Notes under the pieces: model-generated | Database searches by the model: none | The model's input: the letters and a program-made list of their open reading frames with translations, nothing else | What the model was told of the DNA's origin: nothing | NCBI GenBank assembly: GCA_900548705.1 | Contig: URLF01000036.1 | Coordinates: 1-25,782, forward strand | DNA from: an uncultured Porphyromonadaceae bacterium | Lineage (GTDB): Bacteria; Bacteroidota; Bacteroidia; Bacteroidales; Muribaculaceae | Length of the DNA stretch: 25,782 bases | Reading direction: 5' to 3' | Translations under genes and position numbers: made by a program | Part shown: positions 14,970 to 22,695 of the stretch, one piece after another | Position numbering within the stretch: the first letter of the stretch is position 1 | Layout of the letters: each line of letters begins with the position of its first letter

Positions 14970-16750
14970 AGAATATCCGAAATTTCTGCATCATAGCCCA
15001 TATCGACCATGGTAAAAGCACCCTGGCCGACCGACTGCTCGAATTCACCAAGACCATCGATTCAAAAGACCTCCAGGCCCAGGTGCTCGACGACATGGAC
15101 CTTGAACGTGAGCGAGGCATCACCATCAAGAGCCACGCCATACAAATGAACTACCGTCTGGACGGTCAGGATTATACCCTCAACCTGATTGACACTCCGG
15201 GGCATGTCGACTTCTCCTATGAGGTCTCCCGCTCAATCGCCGCCTGTGAAGGTGCGTTGCTGATTGTGGACGCCACCCAGGGAATCCAGGCCCAGACCAT
15301 ATCCAACCTCTATATGGCCATCGACTCAGACCTCGAAATCATACCGGTAATCAACAAGGTCGATCTCAAGAGCGCGAACCCCGATGAGGTCGAGGATCAG
15401 ATTGTAGATCTTCTCGGATGCAAACGCGAAGAGATAATCCGTGCCAGCGGAAAGACCGGCATCGGAGTCGAAGAGATTCTCCGCGCAATCGTCGAGCGTG
15501 TCCCCGCTCCCAAGGGTGACCCCGAGGCTCCGCTGCAGGCACTGATTTTCGACTCGGTATTCAATCCCTTCAGAGGTATCATCGCCTATTTCAAAATCGA
15601 GAACGGAACCATCCGCAAGGATGACTTCGTGAAGTTCGTGGCCACCGGCAAGGAATACCATGCCGACGAAATCGGTGTGTTGAAAATGGATCTCTCCCCA
15701 CGCCAAGAGCTTTCGGCAGGAAACGTGGGTTACATCATATCGGGTATCAAGACCTCAAAAGAGGTGAAAGTCGGCGACACCATCACCCATGTCAACCGTC
15801 CCGCCCCCGCCATCGCCGGATTCGAGGAGGTCAAGCCCATGGTCTTCGCCGGAGTCTATCCCATCGAGGCCGAGGACTTCGAAAACCTGCGCAGCTCGCT
15901 CGAAAAGCTCCAGCTCAACGATGCCTCCCTTACCTTCCAGCCCGAATCATCGATGGCCCTCGGTTTCGGTTTCCGTTGCGGATTCCTCGGGCTGCTCCAT
16001 ATGGAAATCATCCAGGAACGACTCAGCCGAGAGTTCAACATGGAGGTAATCACCACTGTCCCCAACGTGTCTTACAAGGTGTTTGACAAGAAAGGGAACG
16101 AGACAGAGGTGCATAACCCCTCCGGACTCCCCGACATCACCCTGATAGACCATATCGAAGAGCCGTACATACGCTCATCCATCATCACCACCACCGACTT
16201 CATCGGCCCGATCATGACCCTCTGTCTTGGCAAACGTGGTGAACTGGTGAAACAGGAGTTCATCTCCGGAAACCGTGTGGAACTGATTTTCGACATCCCT
16301 CTCGGAGAAATCGTGATTGACTTCTACGACAAACTGAAATCAATCTCCAAAGGGTATGCATCGTTCGACTACCATCTCCACGACTTCCGCAACTCCAAAC
16401 TGGTCAAACTTGACGTGCTGCTCAACGGCGAACCTGTAGACGCGTTGTCTACATTGACACATGCCGACAACGCCGTGCAGTTCGGTCGCCGGATGTGTGA
16501 GAAACTCAAGGAGCTGATTCCGCGCCACCAGTTTGACATCGCCATCCAGGCAGCCATCGGCGCGAAAATCATCGCCCGCGAGACAATCAAGGCAGTCCGC
16601 AAGGATGTGACAGCGAAATGTTACGGCGGCGACGTGTCGCGTAAACGTAAACTTCTCGAGAAACAGAAAGCCGGAAAGAAACGTATGAAACAGATCGGGT
16701 CGGTACAGGTTCCGCAAAAGGCATTCCTCGCCGTGCTGAAACTCGATTAA
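14966..16750 (+). CDS. lepA: Elongation factor 4 (LepA), ribosome-associated GTPase
   Basis: 594 residues from the ATG at 14966, matching the standard LepA length; an open frame reaching back to 14885 lies inside the upstream gene and was rejected. EF4 is a translational GTPase linked to ribosome back-translocation and initiation or biogenesis under stress. G motifs are AHIDHGKS (10-17), RGIT, DTPGH, and NKVDL; the later domains include the family's GFRCGFLGLLHMEI stretch and the C-terminal YGGDVSRKRKLLEKQKAGK tail contacting the ribosome. The start overlaps the aldo/keto reductase stop as ATGA, which implies translational coupling. It converges on the leucine-rich-repeat gene at a shared hairpin. 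Confidence 0.97.
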   Translation: MKNIRNFCIIAHIDHGKSTLADRLLEFTKTIDSKDLQAQVLDDMDLERERGITIKSHAIQMNYRLDGQDYTLNLIDTPGHVDFSYEVSRSIAACEGALLIVDATQGIQAQTISNLYMAIDSDLEIIPVINKVDLKSANPDEVEDQIVDLLGCKREEIIRASGKTGIGVEEILRAIVERVPAPKGDPEAPLQALIFDSVFNPFRGIIAYFKIENGTIRKDDFVKFVATGKEYHADEIGVLKMDLSPRQELSAGNVGYIISGIKTSKEVKVGDTITHVNRPAPAIAGFEEVKPMVFAGVYPIEAEDFENLRSSLEKLQLNDASLTFQPESSMALGFGFRCGFLGLLHMEIIQERLSREFNMEVITTVPNVSYKVFDKKGNETEVHNPSGLPDITLIDHIEEPYIRSSIITTTDFIGPIMTLCLGKRGELVKQEFISGNRVELIFDIPLGEIVIDFYDKLKSISKGYASFDYHLHDFRNSKLVKLDVLLNGEPVDALSTLTHADNAVQFGRRMCEKLKELIPRHQFDIAIQAAIGAKIIARETIKAVRKDVTAKCYGGDVSRKRKLLEKQKAGKKRMKQIGSVQVPQKAFLAVLKLD

Positions 16751-16776
16751 TCTGTAATACCATACCGACAAAAAAA

Positions 16777-16804
16777 GATGGCGTCCGCGAAAACGGGCGC
16801 CATC
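16777..16804. terminator. Bidirectional terminator between lepA and the LRR gene
   Basis: An 11-bp stem with one G-U pair (GATGGCGTCCG at 16777-16787, CGGGCGCCATC at 16794-16804). Seven A residues at 16770-16776 give a seven-T tail on the minus strand, so it is a classic terminator for the LRR gene and probably also for lepA. Confidence 0.87.
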
Positions 16805-16911
16805 TCCGGTTTATGTCGGGGCGTAAGGGTCATCAGCCCCTATGGTTCAGCTCTTGTTTTAAAGTTAAGCAGATGAAATTCGAGAGAAACCTTTAATCAG
16901 ACTTCCGGTCA

Positions 16912-17970
16912 TCAATAGTTCCACTGGCAGGCAATCATTCCGAGGTTGGTGTCACCGATGGTGCGGAGGTCGGAAATCATATTGTAACGACAGTTGACAT
17001 ATGTCAGAGCTTGGTCGAAGGAGACATCAAGCATGGTCAGCTGGTTGTTGTTGCAAAGCAGACGCTGCAGGAATGTCTGGTTCGAGAGGGTAAGCTCTGT
17101 AAGGTCATTGTAAGAGCAGTCGACAAAGAGAAGGTTCGGACAATTGCTTACGGTAAGCTCGGAAAGGTTGTTGTAGGAGCATACCAGGTCAAGCAGACGG
17201 GAACAGTCGTTGACGGCGAGCTGCTGCATATTGTTGTCGGTGCAGAGGAAAGAACTCAGCGAAGGAAGATTGGCTACGACGAGCTTCTGGATTTCATTGT
17301 CATCGACATTGAGGTTCTGAAGGCTGGTCAAGCCTGAGAGTACCAGTCCGGAAAGCTTGTTGTAACCGCAGTAGAGATTCTTGAGATTGGTGCAGTTGCT
17401 TACCTGAAGGTTCTCAAGATGGTTGCCCTGGCAATTGAGGGTTTTAAGGGTAGAGGAATTCGAGACATCGAGGTCAACCAGCAGATTGTTGGAGATATTC
17501 ACGGTCTCGATAAGAGGAGTGGCAGTGATGTCAAGTTCGGTGAGGCGGTTCTTGTAGATGTTGAGAGTCACCAGACCGGAGCATCCATCGAGGTTGGCCT
17601 TGCGCAACTGGTTGCGGGAGGCATTGAGGTCGGCAAGCGCGGCATCATTCTCAACCGAGAGGGAAGCCAGCTTGTTGCGGGAGACATCCACCTTGGTCAG
17701 CGCCTTGAAACCGGAGAGGTCGAGGCTGCCGGCGAGGTGTTTGTCCTTCCAGTCGATGGCTGTCACATGGCCATTCTCCACTGTGACACCCTCCCATGTA
17801 GCGGGAGATTTGAGGTCAGTGATTTTGAGGGCCTGTGCATTGGTGGCGTCCTTTTCAGCAGGTTCAGCCATGAAGGCCTGCAGCTGACGAAGTTCGTTCT
17901 TGTCGATTTTCTGGGCGAAAACAGTCACGCAACCCAGCATGAGAGTCATCAGTAATAGAGCTTTTTTCAT
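16912..17970 (-). CDS. Secreted leucine-rich-repeat protein with strict 21-residue period
   Basis: 352 residues. A signal peptide (1-20, ending VFAQ) is followed by a region of about 65 residues and then about twelve repeats of exactly 21 residues (about 88-350) with the pattern LxxLxCxxNxLxxLxVSxC. Cysteines fall at 180, 201, 243, 264, 285, 306, 327 and 348, in phase; a second row has 130, 193, 256 and 277. This predicts a curved solenoid with stacked cysteine columns. There is no type IX sorting domain or convincing lipobox (MLGC at 11-14 is a poor match), so it may be periplasmic or surface-exposed. Function unknown; such repeats usually bind proteins. A hairpin lies in its upstream region and it ends at a strong terminator. 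Confidence 0.85.
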   Translation of the reverse strand: MKKALLLMTLMLGCVTVFAQKIDKNELRQLQAFMAEPAEKDATNAQALKITDLKSPATWEGVTVENGHVTAIDWKDKHLAGSLDLSGFKALTKVDVSRNKLASLSVENDAALADLNASRNQLRKANLDGCSGLVTLNIYKNRLTELDITATPLIETVNISNNLLVDLDVSNSSTLKTLNCQGNHLENLQVSNCTNLKNLYCGYNKLSGLVLSGLTSLQNLNVDDNEIQKLVVANLPSLSSFLCTDNNMQQLAVNDCSRLLDLVCSYNNLSELTVSNCPNLLFVDCSYNDLTELTLSNQTFLQRLLCNNNQLTMLDVSFDQALTYVNCRYNMISDLRTIGDTNLGMIACQWNY

Positions 17971-18001
17971 ATCTAAATAGTTGTTAGTGAATAGTCATTA
18001 A

Positions 18002-18036
18002 CCGTGTTTTAGGTTGTTTATACCTTATAAACACGG
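18002..18036. promoter_or_regulatory. Inverted repeat upstream of the LRR gene
   Basis: CCGTGTTT (18002-18009) pairs with AAACACGG (18029-18036), and AGGT/ACCT can pair inside. It lies 32-66 bases before the LRR start. No TANNTTTG element was found nearby, so this may be an operator of a regulated promoter or a leader hairpin. Confidence 0.4.
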
Positions 18037-18090
18037 CTGTATGGAAAAAGTTGGAGTGGAACGGTATCTTTTTTGAACATACAGGAACAC

Positions 18091-18128
18091 AAGACAGACT
18101 CCCGGAAAATTTGCCAGGAGTCTGTCTT
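18091..18128 (-). terminator. Terminator of the oxalate operon
   Basis: A perfect 12-bp stem (AAGACAGACTCC at 18091-18102, GGAGTCTGTCTT at 18117-18128) with a 14-base loop lies 22 bases past the stop of the AEC permease gene. There is no long T-run. Confidence 0.75.
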
Positions 18129-18150
18129 ATGAGGCTCATCCACAAATTTG

Positions 18151-19125
18151 TCAGAATGCCTTCAGGCAAAGGTCAGTAATCCAGATCCAGAGAGGACAGA
18201 AGGCGATGAAAAGCACCACGGACAACGCCAGGGAGGATGTACCGGTGGCGACATAGGTGTCATACTCATCGGCAATAATCACTCCGGAGAAAGCGGGGGG
18301 CAGTGCGCCTGCGACCACGAGCATCTTGAGATTGAGGGGATCCATCTTGAAAATCAATCCGACAATCAGCAACAGGGCCGGCATCACAATCAACTTCATT
18401 ATGGAACCAAGCACAGCCTGCCAGTTGATTGTGACCTTGACAGAGGAGAGCGTCACACCTGCGGCGAAGACTGCCAGAGAAGCGTTTGCCCCCTTGATAA
18501 GGTCAAACGAAGGGGATGCCCATTTAGGCCAGGGGATTCCGATGATGACCCATATCACAGCGAGGATAGGAGCCCAGGCCACAGGCTGGGCGAGCGCGTG
18601 AAGCACAGGTGCCCAGGCCGAAGGACGTTTCTTCCCTGCGGGAGTGGGGTTGGTCTTCTCAAGCGAGGCGTTGAGCAGCGACAGTCCGACAGGAATACCG
18701 ACCGCATTGACCACGATGCCTACTATCGCGACCACGAGGGCCACATAAGGGGTGGTGCCGAAAATAGGCTCAAGCACCGCGAAGCCGAGGAATCCTATGG
18801 TCGAGGAACCACTGATAAGGGCCATGATTGCGGCATCGGCTCCGGTGTTTTTCTTGAAACACCATTTGTAGACGTAGTAGACCAGCATAAAGCAGAACAT
18901 CATCACAATCAGTGATATCAACGAAAGCTTGATGTCCTGGACCAGCATCTCACGGGAAGCGTCGACAATCGACACGAACAAGGCTGCCGGCAACGCGTAG
19001 TCAAGCACGACCTTGTTGAACGCCTTGGCGTTCTCTCCGTTGAAAATCCCTTTCTTGCCGGAGATATAACCGGCAAGCATCACTACTATGATGGGGACAA
19101 TTGCGTATAAAATAATATGTACCAT
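18151..19125 (-). CDS. AEC family transporter, probable oxalate/formate carrier (YfdV-like)
   Basis: 324 residues with about ten hydrophobic helices in two halves, as in the auxin-efflux-carrier (AEC) family. Family features include LDYALPAALF near 41-50, SSTIGFLGFAVLEP, the gap between halves at about 165-180, and GALPPAFSGVIIADEY near 285. It is the last gene of the frc-oxc cassette, 45 bases after oxc. The order frc-oxc-AEC is the same as yfdW-yfdU-yfdV of Escherichia coli, and AEC genes sit beside frc/oxc in several oxalate users. Oxalate uptake and formate export are therefore the favoured role, by context. AEC carriers also move malate and other anions, so transport of oxalate is not shown by the sequence. 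OxlT-type antiporters belong to a different family. Confidence 0.85.
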   Translation of the reverse strand: MVHIILYAIVPIIVVMLAGYISGKKGIFNGENAKAFNKVVLDYALPAALFVSIVDASREMLVQDIKLSLISLIVMMFCFMLVYYVYKWCFKKNTGADAAIMALISGSSTIGFLGFAVLEPIFGTTPYVALVVAIVGIVVNAVGIPVGLSLLNASLEKTNPTPAGKKRPSAWAPVLHALAQPVAWAPILAVIWVIIGIPWPKWASPSFDLIKGANASLAVFAAGVTLSSVKVTINWQAVLGSIMKLIVMPALLLIVGLIFKMDPLNLKMLVVAGALPPAFSGVIIADEYDTYVATGTSSLALSVVLFIAFCPLWIWITDLCLKAF

Positions 19126-19170
19126 AATCCTTGAAACGTGAACGATTAACTTTCCCGATTATTAAGACGG

Positions 19171-20931
19171 TCAGACCGTTATGTCGATAAGCGGTGTCGG
19201 ATTGAGATATCCGATATGACCGCTCTCCTTGCCGGAGTCGGCGGCAAGCTGTACATCTATCAATGCCGGAGCCTTGGATGCGATAGCCTCTTTCAGCGCG
19301 GCTGAAAACTCGTCGGGAGTGGTGACATAGTAGGTCTTTGCCCCGAAAGCCTCGCCGAGCTTATCATACCTGGCGTTGACATCAAGAGTCGTAGGCGCGG
19401 GATCGGCAGTCTTGTCGAGAGGCACACCGATACCGTTGTAGATACCTCCGTTGTTAAAGATGCAGACAGTCACAGGAAGGTGGAAACGGCAGATGGTAGA
19501 GAAATCCATACCTGAGAAACCGAATGCCGAGTCACCCTCGATAGCCACCACAGACTTGCTGGTGGCGACAGCCGCACCGATTGCCGAACCCATGCCCATA
19601 CCCATTATGGCCCAGGTGGCGCAATCCACGCGATGGCGGGGAAGAGACATGTCTATCGCGTCGCGGGTATCATCAAGGGTGTTAGCTCCCTCATTGACCA
19701 GAATCACATCCGGATTACCCTCAATAACAGGCTTGGCGGCGCTCAACGCGCTCCAGTGGGTCATCGGAACGGTCTTTGTGGCGAGCCGTTCGGCAAACTT
19801 GGCATTCTTGGCTTTCGTGACAGCCTGAAGGCCAGGCACCCAAGCGGCATCCATCGACAGGGAGACACCCTTGAGGGCGGCAATCATAGCCTCCAATGAA
19901 CTACGGAGGTCACCTACAACAGGCGCGTCTATATGGCGGTTGGAGTCTATCTCCTCAGGATCGATGTCGAGCTGGATGAATTTTCCCTGAGGATTCCATT
20001 TGCCATGGCCACGGCTGAGCAGCCAGTTGAGACGGGCGCCGACAAGAACCACGACATCGGCATCCTCCATTATCTGCGAGCGGCAAGAGAGGGCACTCAG
20101 CGGATGATTGTCAGGCAGCAATCCTTTCGCCATCGACATCGGGTAATAAGGAATACCGGTGGTTTCCACCAATTCCTTTAGCAGGTCTTCAACCTGGGCA
20201 TAAGCCGCTCCCTTTCCGAAAAGGAACGCAGGCTTCTTTGCCGAGGCAAGAAGCGATACTGCACGGCTGACAGATTCAGGTGAAGGAATGACACGAGGGC
20301 ACGGATCAACCGGAGTCTGCAACAATGCCTCGGCGACATCATGGTCAAGAACCTGACCGAGGGCAGGAGTAGTGATGTCGAGATAGACACCGCCGGGGCG
20401 TCCTGAAATCGCCGCACGGTACGCCCTGACTACTCCGGTCGGGATATCTTCAGCCTTGTTGACACGGTAGGCGGCCTTCACAAGAGGTTTTGCGATGTTG
20501 AGCTGGTCAAGACCTTCGTATGTACCCTGTTCAAGATCAATTGGCTCGCGCACTGACGATCCGGAAATCTGAATCATTGGGTAGCAGTTGACCGTGGCGT
20601 TGGCTGTGGCGGTAAGTCCGTTCAGGAACCCGAGCGACGACACCGTGAGGAGAACACCGGGCTTACCCGTAAGATAGCCATGGGTCTGGGCGGCCATTCC
20701 AGCCTGCTGTTCATGGCGGAAACTGATGAAGCGGATTCCCTGTCCCTGGGCTATGTATGCAGCCTCGGTCACAGGGATACCCACAAGGCCGTACATCGTA
20801 TCGATGCCCACCATCTTCAAGGCACGCGCCAACAGGTACATGCCTGTCACCTGTTCAGGGTATTTGGGAACGGTTTTACCGCAACCACAGCTATTAGTGT
20901 TATTCTGGGAAGTTGAGTTTGTGTCTGACAT
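19171..20931 (-). CDS. oxc: Oxalyl-CoA decarboxylase
   Basis: 586 residues. This thiamine-diphosphate enzyme converts oxalyl-CoA to formyl-CoA and CO2, using a proton. It follows the three-domain ThDP fold: the N-terminal domain has the cofactor-activating Glu74 in RHEQ and the active-site pair Tyr138-Glu139 (TYEGLDQLN); the middle domain has GKGAAY and GARLNWLLS for the nucleotide part; the C-terminal domain has GDSAFGFSGM...NNGGIYNG for Mg-ThDP, and ESGHI near the end. All of these match Oxalobacter formigenes Oxc, which is what separates it from other ThDP decarboxylases. It has an extra N-terminal stretch of about 19 residues with SCGCGK. It is preceded by a 254-base gap to frc and followed closely by the AEC carrier. 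Confidence 0.96.
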   Translation of the reverse strand: MSDTNSTSQNNTNSCGCGKTVPKYPEQVTGMYLLARALKMVGIDTMYGLVGIPVTEAAYIAQGQGIRFISFRHEQQAGMAAQTHGYLTGKPGVLLTVSSLGFLNGLTATANATVNCYPMIQISGSSVREPIDLEQGTYEGLDQLNIAKPLVKAAYRVNKAEDIPTGVVRAYRAAISGRPGGVYLDITTPALGQVLDHDVAEALLQTPVDPCPRVIPSPESVSRAVSLLASAKKPAFLFGKGAAYAQVEDLLKELVETTGIPYYPMSMAKGLLPDNHPLSALSCRSQIMEDADVVVLVGARLNWLLSRGHGKWNPQGKFIQLDIDPEEIDSNRHIDAPVVGDLRSSLEAMIAALKGVSLSMDAAWVPGLQAVTKAKNAKFAERLATKTVPMTHWSALSAAKPVIEGNPDVILVNEGANTLDDTRDAIDMSLPRHRVDCATWAIMGMGMGSAIGAAVATSKSVVAIEGDSAFGFSGMDFSTICRFHLPVTVCIFNNGGIYNGIGVPLDKTADPAPTTLDVNARYDKLGEAFGAKTYYVTTPDEFSAALKEAIASKAPALIDVQLAADSGKESGHIGYLNPTPLIDITV

Positions 20932-20984
20932 ATCAGTATGGTTTAATCGGATATATTTTTGGGGGAAATGATTATCTGTAAAAA

Positions 20985-21106
20985 CTAAGTTGTTAAGTTT
21001 TCAAGCGCCTGCCCGTGACCGGCTACTGACGACGGACGGCAGGATGCCGGCCATGGTACAGGTGCCGAAAACGAAACAACCTAAACCTAAAAACTTAACA
21101 ACTCTA
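20985..21106. repeat. 116-bp element with 14-bp terminal inverted repeats between frc and oxc
   Basis: AGTTGTTAAGTTTT (20988-21001) and its exact reverse complement (21090-21103) enclose 88 bases of more GC-rich sequence that contains a GGCA/TGCC hairpin. CTA occurs directly outside both ends (20985-20987 and 21104-21106). It could be a non-autonomous mobile element (MITE) with a 3-bp target duplication, or an RNA structure in the frc-oxc message. No ORF is inside. The remainder of the 254-base gap shows no full-consensus promoter. Confidence 0.55.
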
Positions 21107-21185
21107 TGGTTCTATTCGGAAAGTCAGCCCATATTGTCAGACTCGCGGGGATTAGACAAATCCGGCGACCATCCGACTATACGGA

Positions 21186-22475
21186 TTACTGCTTAGGAAG
21201 CGGCGCGGTGGTGCCGTTCTTGGCGAATGTGGCAATCTCATCGTCGGTATAGCCATAGGCCTTGAGGATCTCTGAGGTATTGCCGCCCAAGGTCGGGCAT
21301 GGACCGTAAGTAGGCTGGAAGTTAGACAAGGTGAAAGGAACTCCAACGGTGACGAACTCACCAATCTTGCCTCCCTGGTTGATTTTGACGAGGGTGTTGC
21401 CGTCATAAAGGGTCTCATCCGTCATAATCTCCTTGGTGTTGAGGACAGGAGCGACGGGTACACCGGCCTTTGAAAGAATCTCGGTGACCTCATATTTCGT
21501 CTTGTCGATGGCCCATTCGCCAATGCGTTTGTAGATTGCCTGTTTGTGGCGGTCACGGGCATCAGCGGTGTTGAAATCGGGATTGGTAAGCCAGTCCTCG
21601 AATCCGAGAGCCTTGCATGCCAGCTCGAAACCCTTCTCACCTCTCTGGAGGATGATATAGGCGTAAGCGTTGGGGTCTGTCTCCCAGCCTTTGCATTTGT
21701 AAGTCCATCCGAGTACTCCCGAACCCTCCTGGTTACCGCTACGCGGAACGAAGTCTCCGAATTTCTGATCGGGGTACTGGGGGAACTGGGTGAGGTAACC
21801 GATTCGGTCGAGGGTAAGCTGGTCACGAGTCTTGATACGGCAAAGGTTCAGACAGGCGTTGTGCATCGACTGGTATACGAAGCTGCCTTCTCCTGTGTGC
21901 TGTCGCTGCAACAAGGCGGCCAGGATACCGATGGCACAATGCATACCCGTGTTGGAGTCGCCAAGGGCGGCACCTGACTGTGTGGGGACGTCATTGTCGC
22001 CCTCCCACCATCCGGTGGTGGAGGCTGCTCCGGCAGTCACCTGTGCTACAGGCTCGTAAGCCTTGAGGTCTTTGTATCTTGATGAAAGGGGGAAACCCTT
22101 GATTGTGGCATACACACAGCGGGGATTGATTTTATGGACTACATCCCAGCTGAAGCCAAGTTTATCCATAGCTCCCGGGTGAAGGTTCTCGATGAAGACA
22201 TCTGCTGTCTCAAGGAGCTTTGTGAGAATCGCCTTGCCATCAGGGGTAGCGGCATCAAGGGCGAGAGATTTCTTGTCGGAGTTGAGCTGCAGGAAATAGT
22301 AGCTCGGACAGTCGGGATCAAACTGCAGCTCGTCACGGGTGGCATCACCGGTGCCGGGGCGTTCGATTTTGATAACGTCGGCTCCCAGCCATGCCAGGAG
22401 TTGAGTACATGAAGGGCCGGATTGAACACTGGTGAAATCAATCACCTTTATGCCTTGAAGCGGAGCGGTATTCAT
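21186..22475 (-). CDS. frc: Formyl-CoA:oxalate CoA-transferase
   Basis: 429 residues, a class III CoA-transferase. It moves CoA from formyl-CoA to oxalate, giving oxalyl-CoA for Oxc and releasing formate. The N-terminal FTSVQSGPSCTQLLAWLGAD has the conserved Gln18; the catalytic Asp is Asp173 in GAALGDSNTGMH, matching Asp169 of the Oxalobacter enzyme. The KCKGWETDPNAY stretch at 260-271 and VTEILSKAGVPVAPV later are also typical. The glycine-rich loop before KCKGWETD, GGGGQPGW in the Oxalobacter enzyme, reads EGSGVLGW here (250-257). Upstream is a feoAB terminator and then a region with no full-consensus promoter, so induction by a regulator is likely. It starts the frc-oxc-AEC unit. Confidence 0.94.
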   Translation of the reverse strand: MNTAPLQGIKVIDFTSVQSGPSCTQLLAWLGADVIKIERPGTGDATRDELQFDPDCPSYYFLQLNSDKKSLALDAATPDGKAILTKLLETADVFIENLHPGAMDKLGFSWDVVHKINPRCVYATIKGFPLSSRYKDLKAYEPVAQVTAGAASTTGWWEGDNDVPTQSGAALGDSNTGMHCAIGILAALLQRQHTGEGSFVYQSMHNACLNLCRIKTRDQLTLDRIGYLTQFPQYPDQKFGDFVPRSGNQEGSGVLGWTYKCKGWETDPNAYAYIILQRGEKGFELACKALGFEDWLTNPDFNTADARDRHKQAIYKRIGEWAIDKTKYEVTEILSKAGVPVAPVLNTKEIMTDETLYDGNTLVKINQGGKIGEFVTVGVPFTLSNFQPTYGPCPTLGGNTSEILKAYGYTDDEIATFAKNGTTAPLPKQ

Positions 22476-22619
22476 AACTTATATTTCTTTTTAATTTTGG
22501 CTATGTATAAACTGATCAACGTATGCCGAGCAGGGTATCTCTATCATTTATCATAGTTTTGGATTTATAACACTCGCGGGAATTGGTTGGTTCAATATCC
22601 ATCGGATTATAAAAACAGA

Positions 22620-22660
22620 AATGTGCCATAACCGACAAACGATGTCGACTATGACACATT
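22620..22660 (-). terminator. Terminator of feoAB
   Basis: An 18-bp stem with three G-U pairs (22620-22637 with 22643-22660 and a five-base loop) is followed on the minus strand by TCTGTTTTT. It lies 36 bases past the feoAB stop and insulates the oxalate operon. The rest of the feoAB-frc gap (22476-22619) must hold the frc promoter but shows no TANNTTTG match. Confidence 0.88.
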
Positions 22661-22695
22661 CCAGATATTATGGAGCCTATAAAGTCTTCCCTACG

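Noticed and set aside
16912..17703. A DNA repeat array or CRISPR in the LRR gene
   Set aside because: The 63-base periodicity is coding (21-residue LRRs) and the units differ in DNA sequence; there are no identical repeats with unique spacers.
17419..17955. Long plus-strand frame opposite the LRR gene
   Set aside because: It is a mirror of the repetitive LRR coding sequence; the repeats keep the opposite strand open. The minus-strand product has a signal peptide and clear LRRs.
18148..18915. 255-codon plus-strand frame opposite the AEC permease
   Set aside because: The product is highly charged and His/Gly-rich with no known fold, while the minus strand encodes a clean ten-helix carrier in the oxalate operon.
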